A DNA stretch of 64,000 bases. Source: Cupriavidus pauculus (GTDB lineage: Bacteria; Pseudomonadota; Gammaproteobacteria; Burkholderiales; Burkholderiaceae). A model generated the notes under the pieces. It was given only the letters and a program-made list of their open reading frames with translations, made no database searches and was not told where the DNA came from. The position numbers were made by a program, and so were the translations under genes. Of the stretch, positions 41,224-51,141 are shown piece by piece (position 1 is the stretch's first letter; the number at the start of each line of letters is the position of its first letter). The DNA lies in the NCBI RefSeq assembly GCF_008801835.1, contig NZ_VZOW01000020.1:1-64000 (forward strand), read 5' to 3'.

Positions 41224-42048
41224 ATGAAACGACGCTCCGCCTTTGGTCTCATTGCCGCGCTGGCCCTGTCGCTGTCCGCCCTGCCGATCGCATCGGCCTA
41301 CGCCCAGCCAGCGGGCAGCAAGACGCTCAAGGTTGGCGTACGTGGCGGTGTCGACGAGGAGATCTGGGAGGTCGTCACGCGGGAAGCTGCCAAGAACGGG
41401 CTGAAGGTGGAAACGGTGATCATCACCGGCACCGCCAGCCCCAACGAGGCGTTGAACAACGGGGATCTGGACGCCAACTCGTTCCAGCACATTCCGTTCC
41501 TGCGTGACCAGATCAAGCAGCGCGGCTACAAGATCACCAATGTCGGCGACACGCTGATCTCGCCGATCGCGTTCTATTCGCGCAAGGTGAAATCTCTGGA
41601 AGCGCTGCCGAACGGCGCGCGCATTGGTATCCCCAACGATCCCAGCAACCAGACCCGTGCGCTGGTCATTCTGCGCGACCATGGCCTGATCAAGCTGAAG
41701 GATGGCTTCGATCCTTACACGGGCACCGTCACGCTGGCCGATATCACGGCCAATCCGCGCAAGCTCGAATTTATCGAAAGCGCGTCGGTGGTGCTGCCGC
41801 GTGCGTTGCCGGACGTGGACGCCGCCGCCATCGTCAACACGTTCGCCTATCAGGCCGGCCTGATCGCCACACGCGATGGCATTGCGGTGGAGAAGCGCGA
41901 AAACAACCCCTACGTCAACGTGATTGCCGTGCGTGAGAAGGACCGGACCGCGCCGTGGGTGCCGCAGCTCGTCAAGTCCTATCAATCGGAGGCAGTGCGC
42001 AAGTTCATCCTGACCAAGTATCAGGGGTCGGTCATTCCGGCGTTCTGA
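41224..42048 (+). CDS. metQ: MetQ/NlpA-family ABC receptor
   Basis: 274 residues. Signal peptide about 1-28 (ending AYA), then the NlpA/MetQ domain: [40 protein letters not shown] and [20 protein letters not shown]. It binds D- or L-methionine or related thioethers in the family. It lacks the usual N-terminal lipobox Cys of MetQ, so it is probably a free periplasmic protein. First gene of a metQ-metN-metI order, the reverse of E. coli metNIQ. Next to the monooxygenase, so the ligand may be another organosulfur compound. Confidence 0.85.
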   Translation: MKRRSAFGLIAALALSLSALPIASAYAQPAGSKTLKVGVRGGVDEEIWEVVTREAAKNGLKVETVIITGTASPNEALNNGDLDANSFQHIPFLRDQIKQRGYKITNVGDTLISPIAFYSRKVKSLEALPNGARIGIPNDPSNQTRALVILRDHGLIKLKDGFDPYTGTVTLADITANPRKLEFIESASVVLPRALPDVDAAAIVNTFAYQAGLIATRDGIAVEKRENNPYVNVIAVREKDRTAPWVPQLVKSYQSEAVRKFILTKYQGSVIPAF

Positions 42049-42073
42049 GGCGCTTGTGAACAAGGGCGATGAC

Positions 42074-42898
42074 ATGCACACGATTTCGCAATGGCCGACG
42101 CGCGACCCGCACATCGTGTTCGATCGCGTTGGCAAGACCTATGCGGGCGCCGCCGCGCCTGCGCTGGCGGAGGTATCGTTCACGATCGAACGGAGCGAAG
42201 TCTTCGGCATCATCGGCCGCAGCGGCGCGGGCAAGTCGACGCTGCTGCGAAGCATCAACATGCTGGAGCGGCCGGACCGCGGTCATGTATGGATCGACGA
42301 CACGCACGTCGGCAAGCTCGATGAAGATGGTCTGGTCGGGCTGCGCCGGCGCATCGGCATGATCTTCCAGCACTTCAACCTGATGTCGGCGAAGACCGTC
42401 TTCGACAATGTTGCGCTGCCGCTGCGCGTGGCCGGCGTGCCACGTAGCGAGATCGACGGCCGGGTCAACGACCTGCTGGCGACCGTTGGACTCGCGGACA
42501 AGGCCCACGCCTACCCGGCGATGCTGTCCGGCGGGCAGAAACAGCGCGTCGGTATTGCGCGGGCGCTGGTGCATCGCCCGGAGATCCTGCTGTGCGACGA
42601 AGCGACTTCGGCGCTCGATCCCGAAACGACGGAGCAGATCCTGGCGCTGCTACGGGATATCAACAAGCAGCTCGGTCTGACCGTGGTGCTGATCACGCAC
42701 GACATGGCCGTGATCGAAGAAGCGTGCGACCGCGTACTGGTGCTGGACCACGGCCAGGTGCAGGAGCAGGGGCCGGTCTGGCGCGTGTTTGCCGACCCGC
42801 AGGCCGAGGCCACGCTGTCGCTGCTACGCCCGCTACGCAAACGCGTCTCGGCGAACGGACATTCTGTGGAGGTATCCCATCGTGTTGCCAATGGCTGA
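42074..42898 (+). CDS. metN: MetN-type ABC ATPase lacking the regulatory domain
   Basis: 274 residues. Walker [10 protein letters not shown] (about 46-54), signature LSGGQKQR (about 149-156), Walker B ILLCDE and H-loop ITHDMAVI are intact. Full MetN proteins are about 340 residues because of a C-terminal NIL domain that binds methionine and inhibits transport; here the chain ends soon after the nucleotide-binding domain, so that trans-inhibition should be absent. ATG 42074 was chosen (AAGGG seven bases upstream) over an earlier GTG at 42056. Confidence 0.85.
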   Translation: MHTISQWPTRDPHIVFDRVGKTYAGAAAPALAEVSFTIERSEVFGIIGRSGAGKSTLLRSINMLERPDRGHVWIDDTHVGKLDEDGLVGLRRRIGMIFQHFNLMSAKTVFDNVALPLRVAGVPRSEIDGRVNDLLATVGLADKAHAYPAMLSGGQKQRVGIARALVHRPEILLCDEATSALDPETTEQILALLRDINKQLGLTVVLITHDMAVIEEACDRVLVLDHGQVQEQGPVWRVFADPQAEATLSLLRPLRKRVSANGHSVEVSHRVANG

Positions 42899-43535
42899 GA
42901 AGTACCTGAAGGCGTTTGGCGAAACGCTGCTGATGACCGGCAGCGCGTGCCTCGTAGTGTTTGTCGTCGGCATGGCGCTGGCCATCGTGCTGACCGTTAC
43001 CGCGCCTGGCGGGCTGAGCCCGAGGCCGCGTACCCACCGCGTGCTGTCGGTGCTGGTCAACATGTTTCGCTCTATCCCGTTCATCATCCTGCTGGTGGCC
43101 ATGCTGCCGGTTACGCGGCTGATCGTCGGCACGACGATGGGCACCTGGGCTGCCGTGGTGCCGCTGAGCGCGCATCTGATTCCATTCTTTGCGCGGGTGT
43201 CGCAGGTGGCGCTCAATGAAACCGACGCAGGGTTGATCGAGGCGGCGCGCGCCATGGGCTGCCGGCGCTGGCATATCGTGCGGCACGTGTTGTTGCCGGA
43301 GGCACTGCCGGCGCTGATCGGCGGCGCTACGGTGACGGTGATCGCGATGATCGGATCGTCCGCGATGGCGGGCGCCGTAGGGGCGGGTGGCCTCGGCGAT
43401 CTGGCGATCCGCTATGGCTACGAGCGCTATGAAACGGCGGTCATGTTCAATGTGATCGCAATCCTGATAGTGCTGGTGACGGTGGTGCAGTTCGCGGGCG
43501 AGCGGCTGGCTCGCCGTTTCGATCACCGCCGATAG
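42882..43535 (+). CDS. metI: MetI-type ABC permease
   Basis: 217 residues, the size of E. coli MetI, with about five membrane helices and the EAA loop [20 protein letters not shown] (about 117-137). The start is taken as GTG 42882 because GGAGG lies nine bases upstream; ATG 42891 is 18 bases from it. It overlaps the end of metN by 17 bases in another frame. Completes the transporter. Confidence 0.85.
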   Translation: MLPMAEKYLKAFGETLLMTGSACLVVFVVGMALAIVLTVTAPGGLSPRPRTHRVLSVLVNMFRSIPFIILLVAMLPVTRLIVGTTMGTWAAVVPLSAHLIPFFARVSQVALNETDAGLIEAARAMGCRRWHIVRHVLLPEALPALIGGATVTVIAMIGSSAMAGAVGAGGLGDLAIRYGYERYETAVMFNVIAILIVLVTVVQFAGERLARRFDHRR

Positions 43536-43572
43536 CAACGCCGCCGCTTCAGTTTTTTGGGACGGCGCGTCT

Positions 43573-44829
43573 TCAGAACAGGCCGGTCGTGGGGGGCGGT
43601 TGGTCCTTCAGCAGCCATGCGCCGACGGCGGCCGCCTTCCACTGACGCGGATTGTGATTGGCCACGGTGCGGGCATTGCGCCAGTGCCGGTCAATATTGT
43701 ATTGGCGATCGCAGGCGGATGCCCCGCCGACATCGAACGCCAGCTCCGCACTCTTCAGCGCCGCTGCGACGGCGAAGTATTGCGCCTGGGCGACGTCGAT
43801 CGACGCCTGGGTCAGTGAGGCATTGCTGAGGTTGTCCGCCCAGGCGGCGTCGATGGAGTCGGCCGCGCGCAGCGTGGCGGCTTCGGCCGCAAACACCTGC
43901 GCGGCGATCTGACCAATGGTTTCCTGCACGTAAGGATCGTCCACCGATCGCTCGGCCGAACTGTGCTTGATCGGCCGGGCCTTGTTGCGCGCGAACCAGA
44001 CCGCGTCGTCCAGCGCATTGCGTGCGATGCCGGCTTCCGTGGCAGCAAGGAATAGCTGGAAGACCGGTGATACGGGATTGCGGCGGTCGCGTGGCAAGTG
44101 GCTTGCGCGCAGTTCTTCGGGCTCGACGCGCATGTTCGTGAATTGGGTGGTGCCGCTGGCAGTCAGCCGCTGACCGATGGTGTCGAAATCATCGAGCAGC
44201 ATCATGCCGGCTCGATCGCGAGGCACCGTGAAGTGCGTTTCCTTGCCGGCCTCATCCACGGCGATTGAGCTGATCCAGTCGGCATAGAGCGCGCCGGTAC
44301 TGTAGTACTTGGTGCCGTTGACCACATAGTGATCGGCCTCACGGGCGATGGTGGCCTGGATGTCACCATGCTTGCCGCCGCGCTCCACGCCGGCATTGCC
44401 GACGATCTGGCCGCCGAGCAATCGGTCAAACCAGCGCTTGCGATCGGCTTCGTTGTCGTGACCCGCGAGCAGACCTTCGATAAGTCCGAAATTGGGCCGC
44501 AATGCCTGGGCGAGGTTGGCATCGACGGCGGCCAGTTCCTGCACAAAGCGGATGGCGTCACGCATGCTGCCACCGGGGCCGCCATACGCTTTCGGAATGC
44601 GGAACGTTAGCAGACCGGCGTTGGCTACCCGCCGCGCAAAATCAAAAGGCAGTTCGCGATGGATTTCGCGCTGTGCGGCGTCTCGTGCGATGTCGGGCAG
44701 CAGCGCTTTGGCTCGCTGGCGGAGTATTGCCACATCGGCAGCCGGAGGCAGCAGTTGTGGCGTCGAGGTCGGCGGCGCGGCATCCGTCTCGGTAGCGATC
44801 AAGGGCGCAAGGGGTTCTTGAAATGGCAT
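43573..44829 (-). CDS. sfnB: SfnB-family sulfur-acquisition oxidoreductase
   Basis: 418 residues of the acyl-CoA dehydrogenase fold, SfnB type: RIPKAYGGPGGSMRDAIRFV, GQIVGNAGVERGGKHGDIQA and DRLLGG are visible. SfnB-type flavoproteins are induced in sulfur starvation and take part in the use of dimethyl sulfone/methanesulfonate-derived sulfur; the exact reaction is uncertain. AAGGA lies seven bases before ATG 44829. Convergent with metI. A candidate sulfur element is upstream. It lacks any known partner FMN reductase here. Confidence 0.87.
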   Translation of the reverse strand: MPFQEPLAPLIATETDAAPPTSTPQLLPPAADVAILRQRAKALLPDIARDAAQREIHRELPFDFARRVANAGLLTFRIPKAYGGPGGSMRDAIRFVQELAAVDANLAQALRPNFGLIEGLLAGHDNEADRKRWFDRLLGGQIVGNAGVERGGKHGDIQATIAREADHYVVNGTKYYSTGALYADWISSIAVDEAGKETHFTVPRDRAGMMLLDDFDTIGQRLTASGTTQFTNMRVEPEELRASHLPRDRRNPVSPVFQLFLAATEAGIARNALDDAVWFARNKARPIKHSSAERSVDDPYVQETIGQIAAQVFAAEAATLRAADSIDAAWADNLSNASLTQASIDVAQAQYFAVAAALKSAELAFDVGGASACDRQYNIDRHWRNARTVANHNPRQWKAAAVGAWLLKDQPPPTTGLF

Positions 44830-44892
44830 GCGGTTGTCCTTTGGGTTTCTCGTCGAATGAGCACGAAAGACATCGTGCAGCAATTCTTTCGA

Positions 44893-44924
44893 CGCGTAAC
44901 GACCGATTTCGCATGCCGTTATGC
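44893..44924 (-). promoter_or_regulatory. Candidate sulfur-regulon element upstream of sfnB
   Basis: On the minus strand GCATAACGGCATGCG followed by AAATCGGTCGTTACGCG. The GCATAAC block is identical to the 14569 element. It lies 64-95 bases before the sfnB ATG and directly beside the 3' end of the pyroglutamyl peptidase gene. Confidence 0.45.
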
Positions 44925-44926
44925 GG

Positions 44927-45574
44927 CTAGTGTGTGGCGCCGCCGATTTCCTTGAGATCGATCGAGACTTCAAGCGCCGTCGCAACCATGATCTCGATGG
45001 CTTCGATCAGCACGCGAACATCCATGCTGGGCGCACCGGGATGGGCAGCGGCCATCTGCGGCAGATAGGGGACGTGAATAAATCCCCCGCGCAGGGCCGG
45101 CCGCTCGGTCGCGATGTAATGCAGCAGCGAGTAAAAGATGGCATTGCAGTTGTAGGTGCCGGCTGTCTGCGAGACCGATGCGGGGATGCCAGACGCACGC
45201 AGGCGGCTGACCAGCGCCTTGATCGGCAGCGAAGAGAAGTAGGCGGCAGGACCGCCGGCAATCACCGGCTCGTCGACGGGCTGCCGGCCCGCGTTGTCGG
45301 GAATGCGCGCGTCGACGACGTTGATCGCCACGCGTTCGATCGACACGTCGCTACGTCCGCCCGCTTGTCCCAGGCACAGGACGACAACGGGATCGACCTC
45401 CGCGATGGCATCCAGGAGCGCCTGCCTGACCTCGGCTATCACGCAGGGCACCCGCCGGGCCAGCACGCGGGCGCCGCCGATCACGCGATTATCGACGGCG
45501 CGGGCCGCTTCCCACGAAGGGTTCAGGGTTTCACCATCGAATGGCTCGATGCCGGTCACAAGTACGGTCTGCAT
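44927..45574 (-). CDS. pcp: Pyroglutamyl-peptidase I
   Basis: 215 residues of peptidase family C15. The catalytic Cys is in AGTYNCNAIFY (about 143) and the His in FIHVPYLPQ (about 165); the Glu segment is GGRSDVSIERVAINVVD. The enzyme removes N-terminal pyroglutamate from peptides in the cytoplasm. ATG 45574 starts the canonical MQTVLVTGIEPFDG. Divergent from a LysR gene across 102 bases, so likely controlled by it. It lies immediately behind sfnB, on the same strand. Confidence 0.9.
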   Translation of the reverse strand: MQTVLVTGIEPFDGETLNPSWEAARAVDNRVIGGARVLARRVPCVIAEVRQALLDAIAEVDPVVVLCLGQAGGRSDVSIERVAINVVDARIPDNAGRQPVDEPVIAGGPAAYFSSLPIKALVSRLRASGIPASVSQTAGTYNCNAIFYSLLHYIATERPALRGGFIHVPYLPQMAAAHPGAPSMDVRVLIEAIEIMVATALEVSIDLKEIGGATH

Positions 45575-45647
45575 TTGGCGCTGTCCGGAAGGCGGACGAA
45601 TGGAAGGGGAGAGCAAATCGTACCGATGCGCTACGGATTCTTGAAAT

Positions 45648-45662
45648 GGATATTCGTTATCC
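45648..45662. promoter_or_regulatory. Candidate LysR operator between pcp and lysR
   Basis: GGATA-TTCGT-TATCC, a perfect five-base dyad with a five-base centre, in the divergent region close to the LysR ATG. It fits the T-N11-A form loosely. Low confidence because only the dyad supports it. Confidence 0.35.
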
Positions 45663-45676
45663 GTTAAATTCACGAA

Positions 45677-46612
45677 ATGAATCTATCCCGCATCGATCTG
45701 AATCTTCTCGTGGCATTTGAGGCGCTGTATCAGACGCGCAGTGTGACGCTGGCCGGCAGGCGCCTGAACCGCGCCCAGCCGTCGGTAAGCAATGCGCTGA
45801 CCCGTCTCCGGACGCTATTTGGCGACGAGCTGTTTGTGCGCAGCCATGCAGGGATGGAGCCCACGGAACTGGCGCACACGCTGATGCCCGGGATTTCCGC
45901 GGCGCTAGATCACGTTCGCCAGGCGGTGGGCCAATCGGTGGCTTTCGATCCCGCCGCACCGGCTGGACGCGGCTTTACCATCGCAGCCACCGACTACGCC
46001 GACATCGTCCTGCTGCCGCACGTTATCGGCCGGCTCAGGCGGCAGGCGCCTGAGATCGATCTGCGGATCATGGCGCTCGACCGTGCCGCGATCTACGAGC
46101 AACTCGACCAAGGCATTGTCGACGTCGCGATTGGCGGACACCTGTCCGCGCCGAAGCGCATGGTGCAAACCACGTTGTATGAAGAGGACTTCGTCTGCAT
46201 CGCCAGCCGTTCACATCCGCAACTGCGCGCTGGCAAGCGACGGCGCCAGATCGACCTCTCGACCTATCTGCAACTGCCCCACGCACTGTTTGCCCCCGGC
46301 GATAGTGGATCGCGCCGCGGGGTCGTCGATGGCAGGCTGGACAAGCTCGGTCGGCAACGGCGTGTCGCGGCGACCTTCTCGCATATCGTCGCGTTGCCGT
46401 TGGCGGTGGCGCAAAGCGATCTGGTTGCCACCGTTGCCCGACGGGTGGCGCATCGGCTGGCCTCTCCCGAGGTGCAGATTCTTGAAGTTCCAGAAGAACT
46501 GGCCGATACCGGGTTCGATATCGAACTGATCCACAACCGGCGCACGCAAGCCGATGCGGCGGCCGTATGGCTCAGGCAGCAGATTCAGGCGGCCGTCAGT
46601 GAGATGGTTTGA
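45677..46612 (+). CDS. LysR-family regulator
   Basis: 311 residues. The N-terminal HTH (RIDLNLLVAFEALYQTRSVT onwards, with LNRAQPSVSNALTRLR at about 31-46) is followed by an effector domain of the NodD/LeuO-like branch (FTIAATDYADIVLLPHVIGR). Divergent from pcp and adjacent to sfnB. Its stop is three bases from that of the convergent MFS gene. Effector unknown; pcp is the likely target. Confidence 0.88.
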   Translation: MNLSRIDLNLLVAFEALYQTRSVTLAGRRLNRAQPSVSNALTRLRTLFGDELFVRSHAGMEPTELAHTLMPGISAALDHVRQAVGQSVAFDPAAPAGRGFTIAATDYADIVLLPHVIGRLRRQAPEIDLRIMALDRAAIYEQLDQGIVDVAIGGHLSAPKRMVQTTLYEEDFVCIASRSHPQLRAGKRRRQIDLSTYLQLPHALFAPGDSGSRRGVVDGRLDKLGRQRRVAATFSHIVALPLAVAQSDLVATVARRVAHRLASPEVQILEVPEELADTGFDIELIHNRRTQADAAAVWLRQQIQAAVSEMV

Positions 46613-46615
46613 GTC

Positions 46616-47842
46616 TCATCTGTCGAGCGGGCCAACGCGCCGAAACGCGGCAAGTATGGCCAGGTCATAGCCGATCTTCAATACACCACAGGCAAGCAGC
46701 GGCGCGCCAGTCCAACCCAAGGTCATGAGCCCACCGGCAAGCACCGGGCTGATCGCGGCGGCCAGGCTGCGCGGCACTGCGGTGAAACTTGCCGCCGCGG
46801 TCCGTTCCGGGGGAGTGACCACCGCCATCACGAATGCGGTCCGCGTCGGCACATCCATCTGAGACAGCGCACTGCGCGCCAGCAGCAACATCAAGGTCAG
46901 CGGCAACGATGGGGCAAAGGCGGCGGCAATCAGAAACGCACTGGATGGAATGTGCGTGAACACCATGGTGTTCAATAGCCCGATTCTTCGGGCCAGGGGA
47001 ACGGCGGCAAGCTGGGAAGCCGTGGTCAATAGTCCGGCCCATAAGAAAAACTGGCCCGCCGCGCCCGGAGCCATCCCGAAACGCTGCATCAACCAAAGCG
47101 ACAGCAAGGCATTGACGACGAGGCCGCCCGCAAACGCATCCACACTGAACAGCAGTGCGAGCCGGATGACGATCCGGCGTGAGGGCCCCAGCGGCGTGAT
47201 CGATGTCGACTGCGCGTGAGGTTCGGGCAACTTTGCATAGAGCGCCCACAGCGCAATGCCCGTCAAGGCATAAACCATGAACATCAGGCGCATGGCGGCC
47301 AGGAAAGACAGGCTGGTGTGCGAGCCAAGCCAGCCAGGTATCGCCGCGGCCAACGCACCGAACGCAGCGGAGAGGGACCCTGCGAGCCCGTAACGCGCGA
47401 ACAATGCCGTGCGCGCCTCGGGGGCCGCAGCCTCGGCCAGCCGCGCCTGCTCGAGCGGCAGGAACACACTGACGTCCCCCGAGCTGGGGTTCAGCGTGCC
47501 GACAAACGCGACGATCAGGAGCGGCCAGAGCGACGACAGTCCCGCAAAAGCCGCGCCGGTAGCGGCCATCAGGACCGCCGCCCATATCAGCAGGCGGCGT
47601 TGGGGAAAGCGGCTCCCGATGAGTCCGAGCAGAATGGTTGCGATTGCGGAGCCGATCAGCGTGACACTGCTGATCAGCCCCACGGCGAGTTGGTCGAAGC
47701 CAAGCGCCAGCAGGTAAGCGGGCAACAGCACGGCCACGAAGCCGTCGCAGAAGCCGCGCAACGCCCGCCCGGCAAGAAGCGGCATCGCACTTGCGTCGAT
47801 GCCGGACGGGAATACGAGGCCGGAAAGCAATGAGCGATTCAT
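46616..47842 (-). CDS. MFS transporter
   Basis: 408 residues with about 12 membrane helices. The motif LIGSRFPQRRLLIW (about 72-85) is the MFS loop 2-3 motif. Probable drug or metabolite exporter, substrate unknown. ATG 47842 was chosen as the last ATG before the first helix; a longer frame reads through the upstream region. No operon partner. Confidence 0.82.
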   Translation of the reverse strand: MNRSLLSGLVFPSGIDASAMPLLAGRALRGFCDGFVAVLLPAYLLALGFDQLAVGLISSVTLIGSAIATILLGLIGSRFPQRRLLIWAAVLMAATGAAFAGLSSLWPLLIVAFVGTLNPSSGDVSVFLPLEQARLAEAAAPEARTALFARYGLAGSLSAAFGALAAAIPGWLGSHTSLSFLAAMRLMFMVYALTGIALWALYAKLPEPHAQSTSITPLGPSRRIVIRLALLFSVDAFAGGLVVNALLSLWLMQRFGMAPGAAGQFFLWAGLLTTASQLAAVPLARRIGLLNTMVFTHIPSSAFLIAAAFAPSLPLTLMLLLARSALSQMDVPTRTAFVMAVVTPPERTAAASFTAVPRSLAAAISPVLAGGLMTLGWTGAPLLACGVLKIGYDLAILAAFRRVGPLDR

Positions 47843-47967
47843 CCGTTGCGCCGCAACACATCGTTGATGTGGGGTGCTCTGTACGGCGGCGGTGCTGGCC
47901 GGCGCCAACGGGACCGAAAGCAGCCAGATCGAGCCAGTCACGCAGAGGCGCCATTCAACCACCTGTT

Positions 47968-49598
47968 TCAGAGTGTAGACCACCAGATGGTGTTGTCGCC
48001 CTGGACTCCCTTCCACAGCATGTGCGTGATCCCGCCTATCGTACACACGCCTGGCCCTTGCGACGTGCCGACGCCAGCCACGTTGATCTGGCCAGTAAAC
48101 TCATTGCCATCGAAAAGAGAGAAATAAATGCCAGAGTCACCGGGAATGCCCTTCCACGCGAGCAGGATGCGATTCCCTCTGACGGTCGCCGATGGGCCAT
48201 TGCTATTGCCGATATTCCGCCAAACGCCGCCTTCCGTTTCATTCTCGACATACGATACGACTCTCTGCGGCTGCCATATCGCCCCCGGCTGATTGTCGAT
48301 CGACGACCAATAGACCAGATCGTCTCCCTCCACGCCTTTCCAGAACATGAAAAGTCGGCCATGAAGCGCTGCCAGCGCTGGCGGCGCCGATGTGTCCCCA
48401 CACCGTTGATCTTGCGCTGCGGCGTCCAGTTTCCGCCTGAAATGATCGACCAGTAGATTCCCTGATCGCCATCCACGCCCTTCCACGCCATGTAGATCGT
48501 GCCGTTAAAGTTTGCTAGCGCGGGGCGATGGTTTGAACCGACGTTTGGAATCTTGCGCTGCGGTGCCCAATCGCCGTCACCAATGATCGAGTAGTAAAGC
48601 CCTTGATCGCCCTTGACTCCTTTCCACGCCATGATCAGGCCATTTGATGTATCACTCGCGCGGATGGTCGCGAGTGCGGGGCTTTCGGTTGATCCAATGC
48701 CTGAGATCTTCTTCTGTTGGCTCCAGACATTGTTCACAAGCTGCGATTCATAAATTCCTTGATCGTCTCCCGTTCCCTTCCAAACCATATGCAGGGTCTG
48801 AGTCGATGTCGCGCGTGACCGCACCGCAAGTGCAGGCCGGTCGCTGGTGGCCCGGTCACCCAGCTGTATTTGGGGGCGCCATCCGTAGAGATTCCTTATC
48901 GCATCGGTGCTCTCCGAGTCGATGACCGCTGCATTCAAGTCGTATGGGTACATTAGAGAGCGCCGATCATTCGAATGAGACAGGCCAAGTACGTGACCAA
49001 TCTCATGAAGCGAGACGGATAAAAGGCCGGCCGTTGTCCAGGCTTCGGCACTATCAAAATTGATCCGTCCACTTGGCGGATAGCCGCCATCCGCCAGTAC
49101 ACCGCCTGCAGATCCGAAATAGCTCCGTAGCTCAGTTCCGCCGAACCGCAGCTGGATGTCGCCGCCAGAATCGACGCGCGTGAAAGAGAAAAATCCGCTA
49201 GCTGCCTGCCACTGCGCGAAAGCCCCGGCGATCGTATTTACGACGTCATTAGGCGGCAACCCGCTTCCCGCAGGGTCAATCGAGAAAGTCAGGACGCCTC
49301 TGTCCCAACGTCCGCCGGGAGACCCAAAAGTCTGAATTTGAGTTGGACCGTGCGATCCGTTAGGTACGCCACAATGCGGGCGGTTGAGAGCATCCAAAAT
49401 CGCCTGGAGCGTTGGCGAATCGAAATCTCGAACCCGTGGGTGGAGCTGGATCCCGTTGCCGGAAGGCACATAGTGCGCAAGCGCGTCCCTCAAGGCGGCA
49501 GGCAGTTTGTCGTCAGGCTTGAGAGAGGAAAAATCGTGATCGACGATCAGTCCTCGCGCAACCAGACTGTCATGTATATCTCGGAAACTTGTTGGCAT
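47968..49598 (-). pseudogene. Matrixin-like metalloprotease with six propeller repeats, frameshifted
   Basis: Start ATG 49598 with AAGGGG seven bases upstream. The first part (about 1-400) carries a zinc-metalloprotease domain: LHEIGHVLGLSH at about 197-208 is the HExxHxxGxxH site (His 198, Glu 199, His 202, His 208) and SLMYP gives the Met-turn. RPHCGVPN (Cys 76) resembles the cysteine-switch motif PRCGVPD of MMP propeptides. About six repeats of 45-50 residues follow, each with WKG..GDQGIY-like cores, as in lectin-type beta-propellers. The frame breaks in a CCCC run at 48396-48399; adding one base restores the full chain of about 543 residues. Either a real frameshift or a sequencing error. 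No signal peptide is visible. Confidence 0.75.
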
Positions 49599-49903
49599 TG
49601 CAATGCCCCTTATTGATGTTTCGCCCAGATCAATCGGCGGAAAAAACCGAAAGATTGACGTTACGTCTTGATGACTCGCTAGCCAGGAATCGTTACCACG
49701 CCGCTTATCGCCAAGTCCGTCAAATGGCTTCCCTCGGGCCTGTATCGGGACACAAGGATTTAGCGGGAATCCCGCATGGCAATCCCGCAAAGGAGTACGA
49801 TCCGGTAGCGCAGGAATGTCGCGCGCTGCTTGCGCGTGGAGAATATAGTTACGGACGGCACCGCTTACCTCCCCAAAAGAGGTTAGGGCGCGTGTCGGAG
49901 GTG
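49599..49903. other. 305-base intergenic region before the metalloprotease gene
   Basis: Between the protease gene start and the LuxR gene end, both minus strand. It is AT-richer than the neighbours near 49620-49690 and probably carries the protease promoter. No gene, repeat or clear promoter was identified; the open frames have no family features. Confidence 0.45.
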
Positions 49904-51003
49904 CTACTCGAAACGGGTGAGATGGGGCCGCGGCACACCTAGCAATGCGCAAACGAGTTCGCCTTGCCGGCGCGTGTCCGTCTTCGCGAACAGATGCTTC
50001 AGATGCGTGCGGGCGGTTTCGATGCTGATCTGCAGACTATCGGCGGCAGCGGCCAGGCTGGCGCCGGACGCAAGGTGGTCTGCAAGGGCTGATTCGCGTT
50101 GCGTGAAGCGGTACTGCGCCCACGTGCGCATGTCCTTTCCGCACGTGCCTTTGCTCTCGGTAACTAGCAGCAGTAGTCGCGCGCCCGCGGGTCCGCCCGA
50201 TATGGCGGCGTCGAATCGCACGGGCGTCACCTGTAATGGCGCATGCGGCGGCTGTCTTGTCAGGTAACAGGTGGGACCAGGGCATTGCGCGTTGCCCATG
50301 AGTGCTGTGCTGGCGATTGCAGCGTGTAGGCGCTCGACTTCGTGGGGATGCGACGCTGATATCTTGTCGCGCGAAATCAACAGCCCATCGCCAGCCAGCG
50401 CCTCCGCGCGTGCGTTGACGAAGACGGGGCGCAGGCGGGCATCCAGCAGGATCACGCCCACATGGACATGGGCCAGCGCGTCATATATGCAGTGCGTCTG
50501 TACCGAAACGATATCGAGGCGCGATCGCACCGCTAGCGCGGCCTGCAAATGCGGCGCCATGTATGCGGCAAGCCTGACGTCGTCGGCATCGAAATCGGGC
50601 TGACCTAGCAGGCGCCCTGCCACGAAATAGCGCGGCCTGCGCTCACGCTGCGGCAATGGCACGAGCATGCCGTAGAAGCCGTCTACCTTGCGGATGCAGT
50701 GCTGATAGAGCTTGGAACGGGCAAACTCCACGTCGCTAATGCGGGCGGTCTGCCGTGTCGGCACGCCTTCCGAATCCACGCGGGGCAGTTGTGGCTCAGT
50801 TCGTGGCTGAGCAGGGTGACGGCCTCGCGATCCATACCAACCGACGCCAGCAGCATGGTCGGCGTCTCGGCGTCGACCACCATGCCGCAAGGCGCATCGA
50901 GCACTTTCGTCATGCCCGCTAGCGCGTCGGTCCATGCACTGTCGTCCAGCGCAGCCTGGTACGTCCGCTCCAGCGCCATCAGCACGGCATGCATTCGGTC
51001 CAT
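49904..51003 (-). pseudogene. LuxR-type regulator, frameshifted
   Basis: The N-terminal part from ATG 51003 (MDRMHAVLMALERTYQAALD) and the C-terminal part ending at 49904 lie in two frames. The break is at a four-base G run (50782-50785; CCCC on the coding strand). Adding one base gives about 366 residues with SHELSHNCPRVDSEGV across the join. The C-terminal LuxR HTH is FTQRESALADHLASGASLAAAADSLQIS with ETARTHLKHLFAKT (about 300-350). The N-terminal part looks like a sensor region of the common 370-residue family. As with the protease next door, real inactivation or a sequencing error are both possible. Confidence 0.72.
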
Positions 51004-51141
51004 ATACCAATCTCACCGGGCGAACGCGACCCTGCGATTCTAGGTAAGCGCAGTGCCGTCGGTGCTGCATCATTTTTAATTCGCCGATAAATCAGAAGAG
51101 GAGGGTGCCGAAATTGCCGCTTCTGTGTGCGTGGTTCGATG

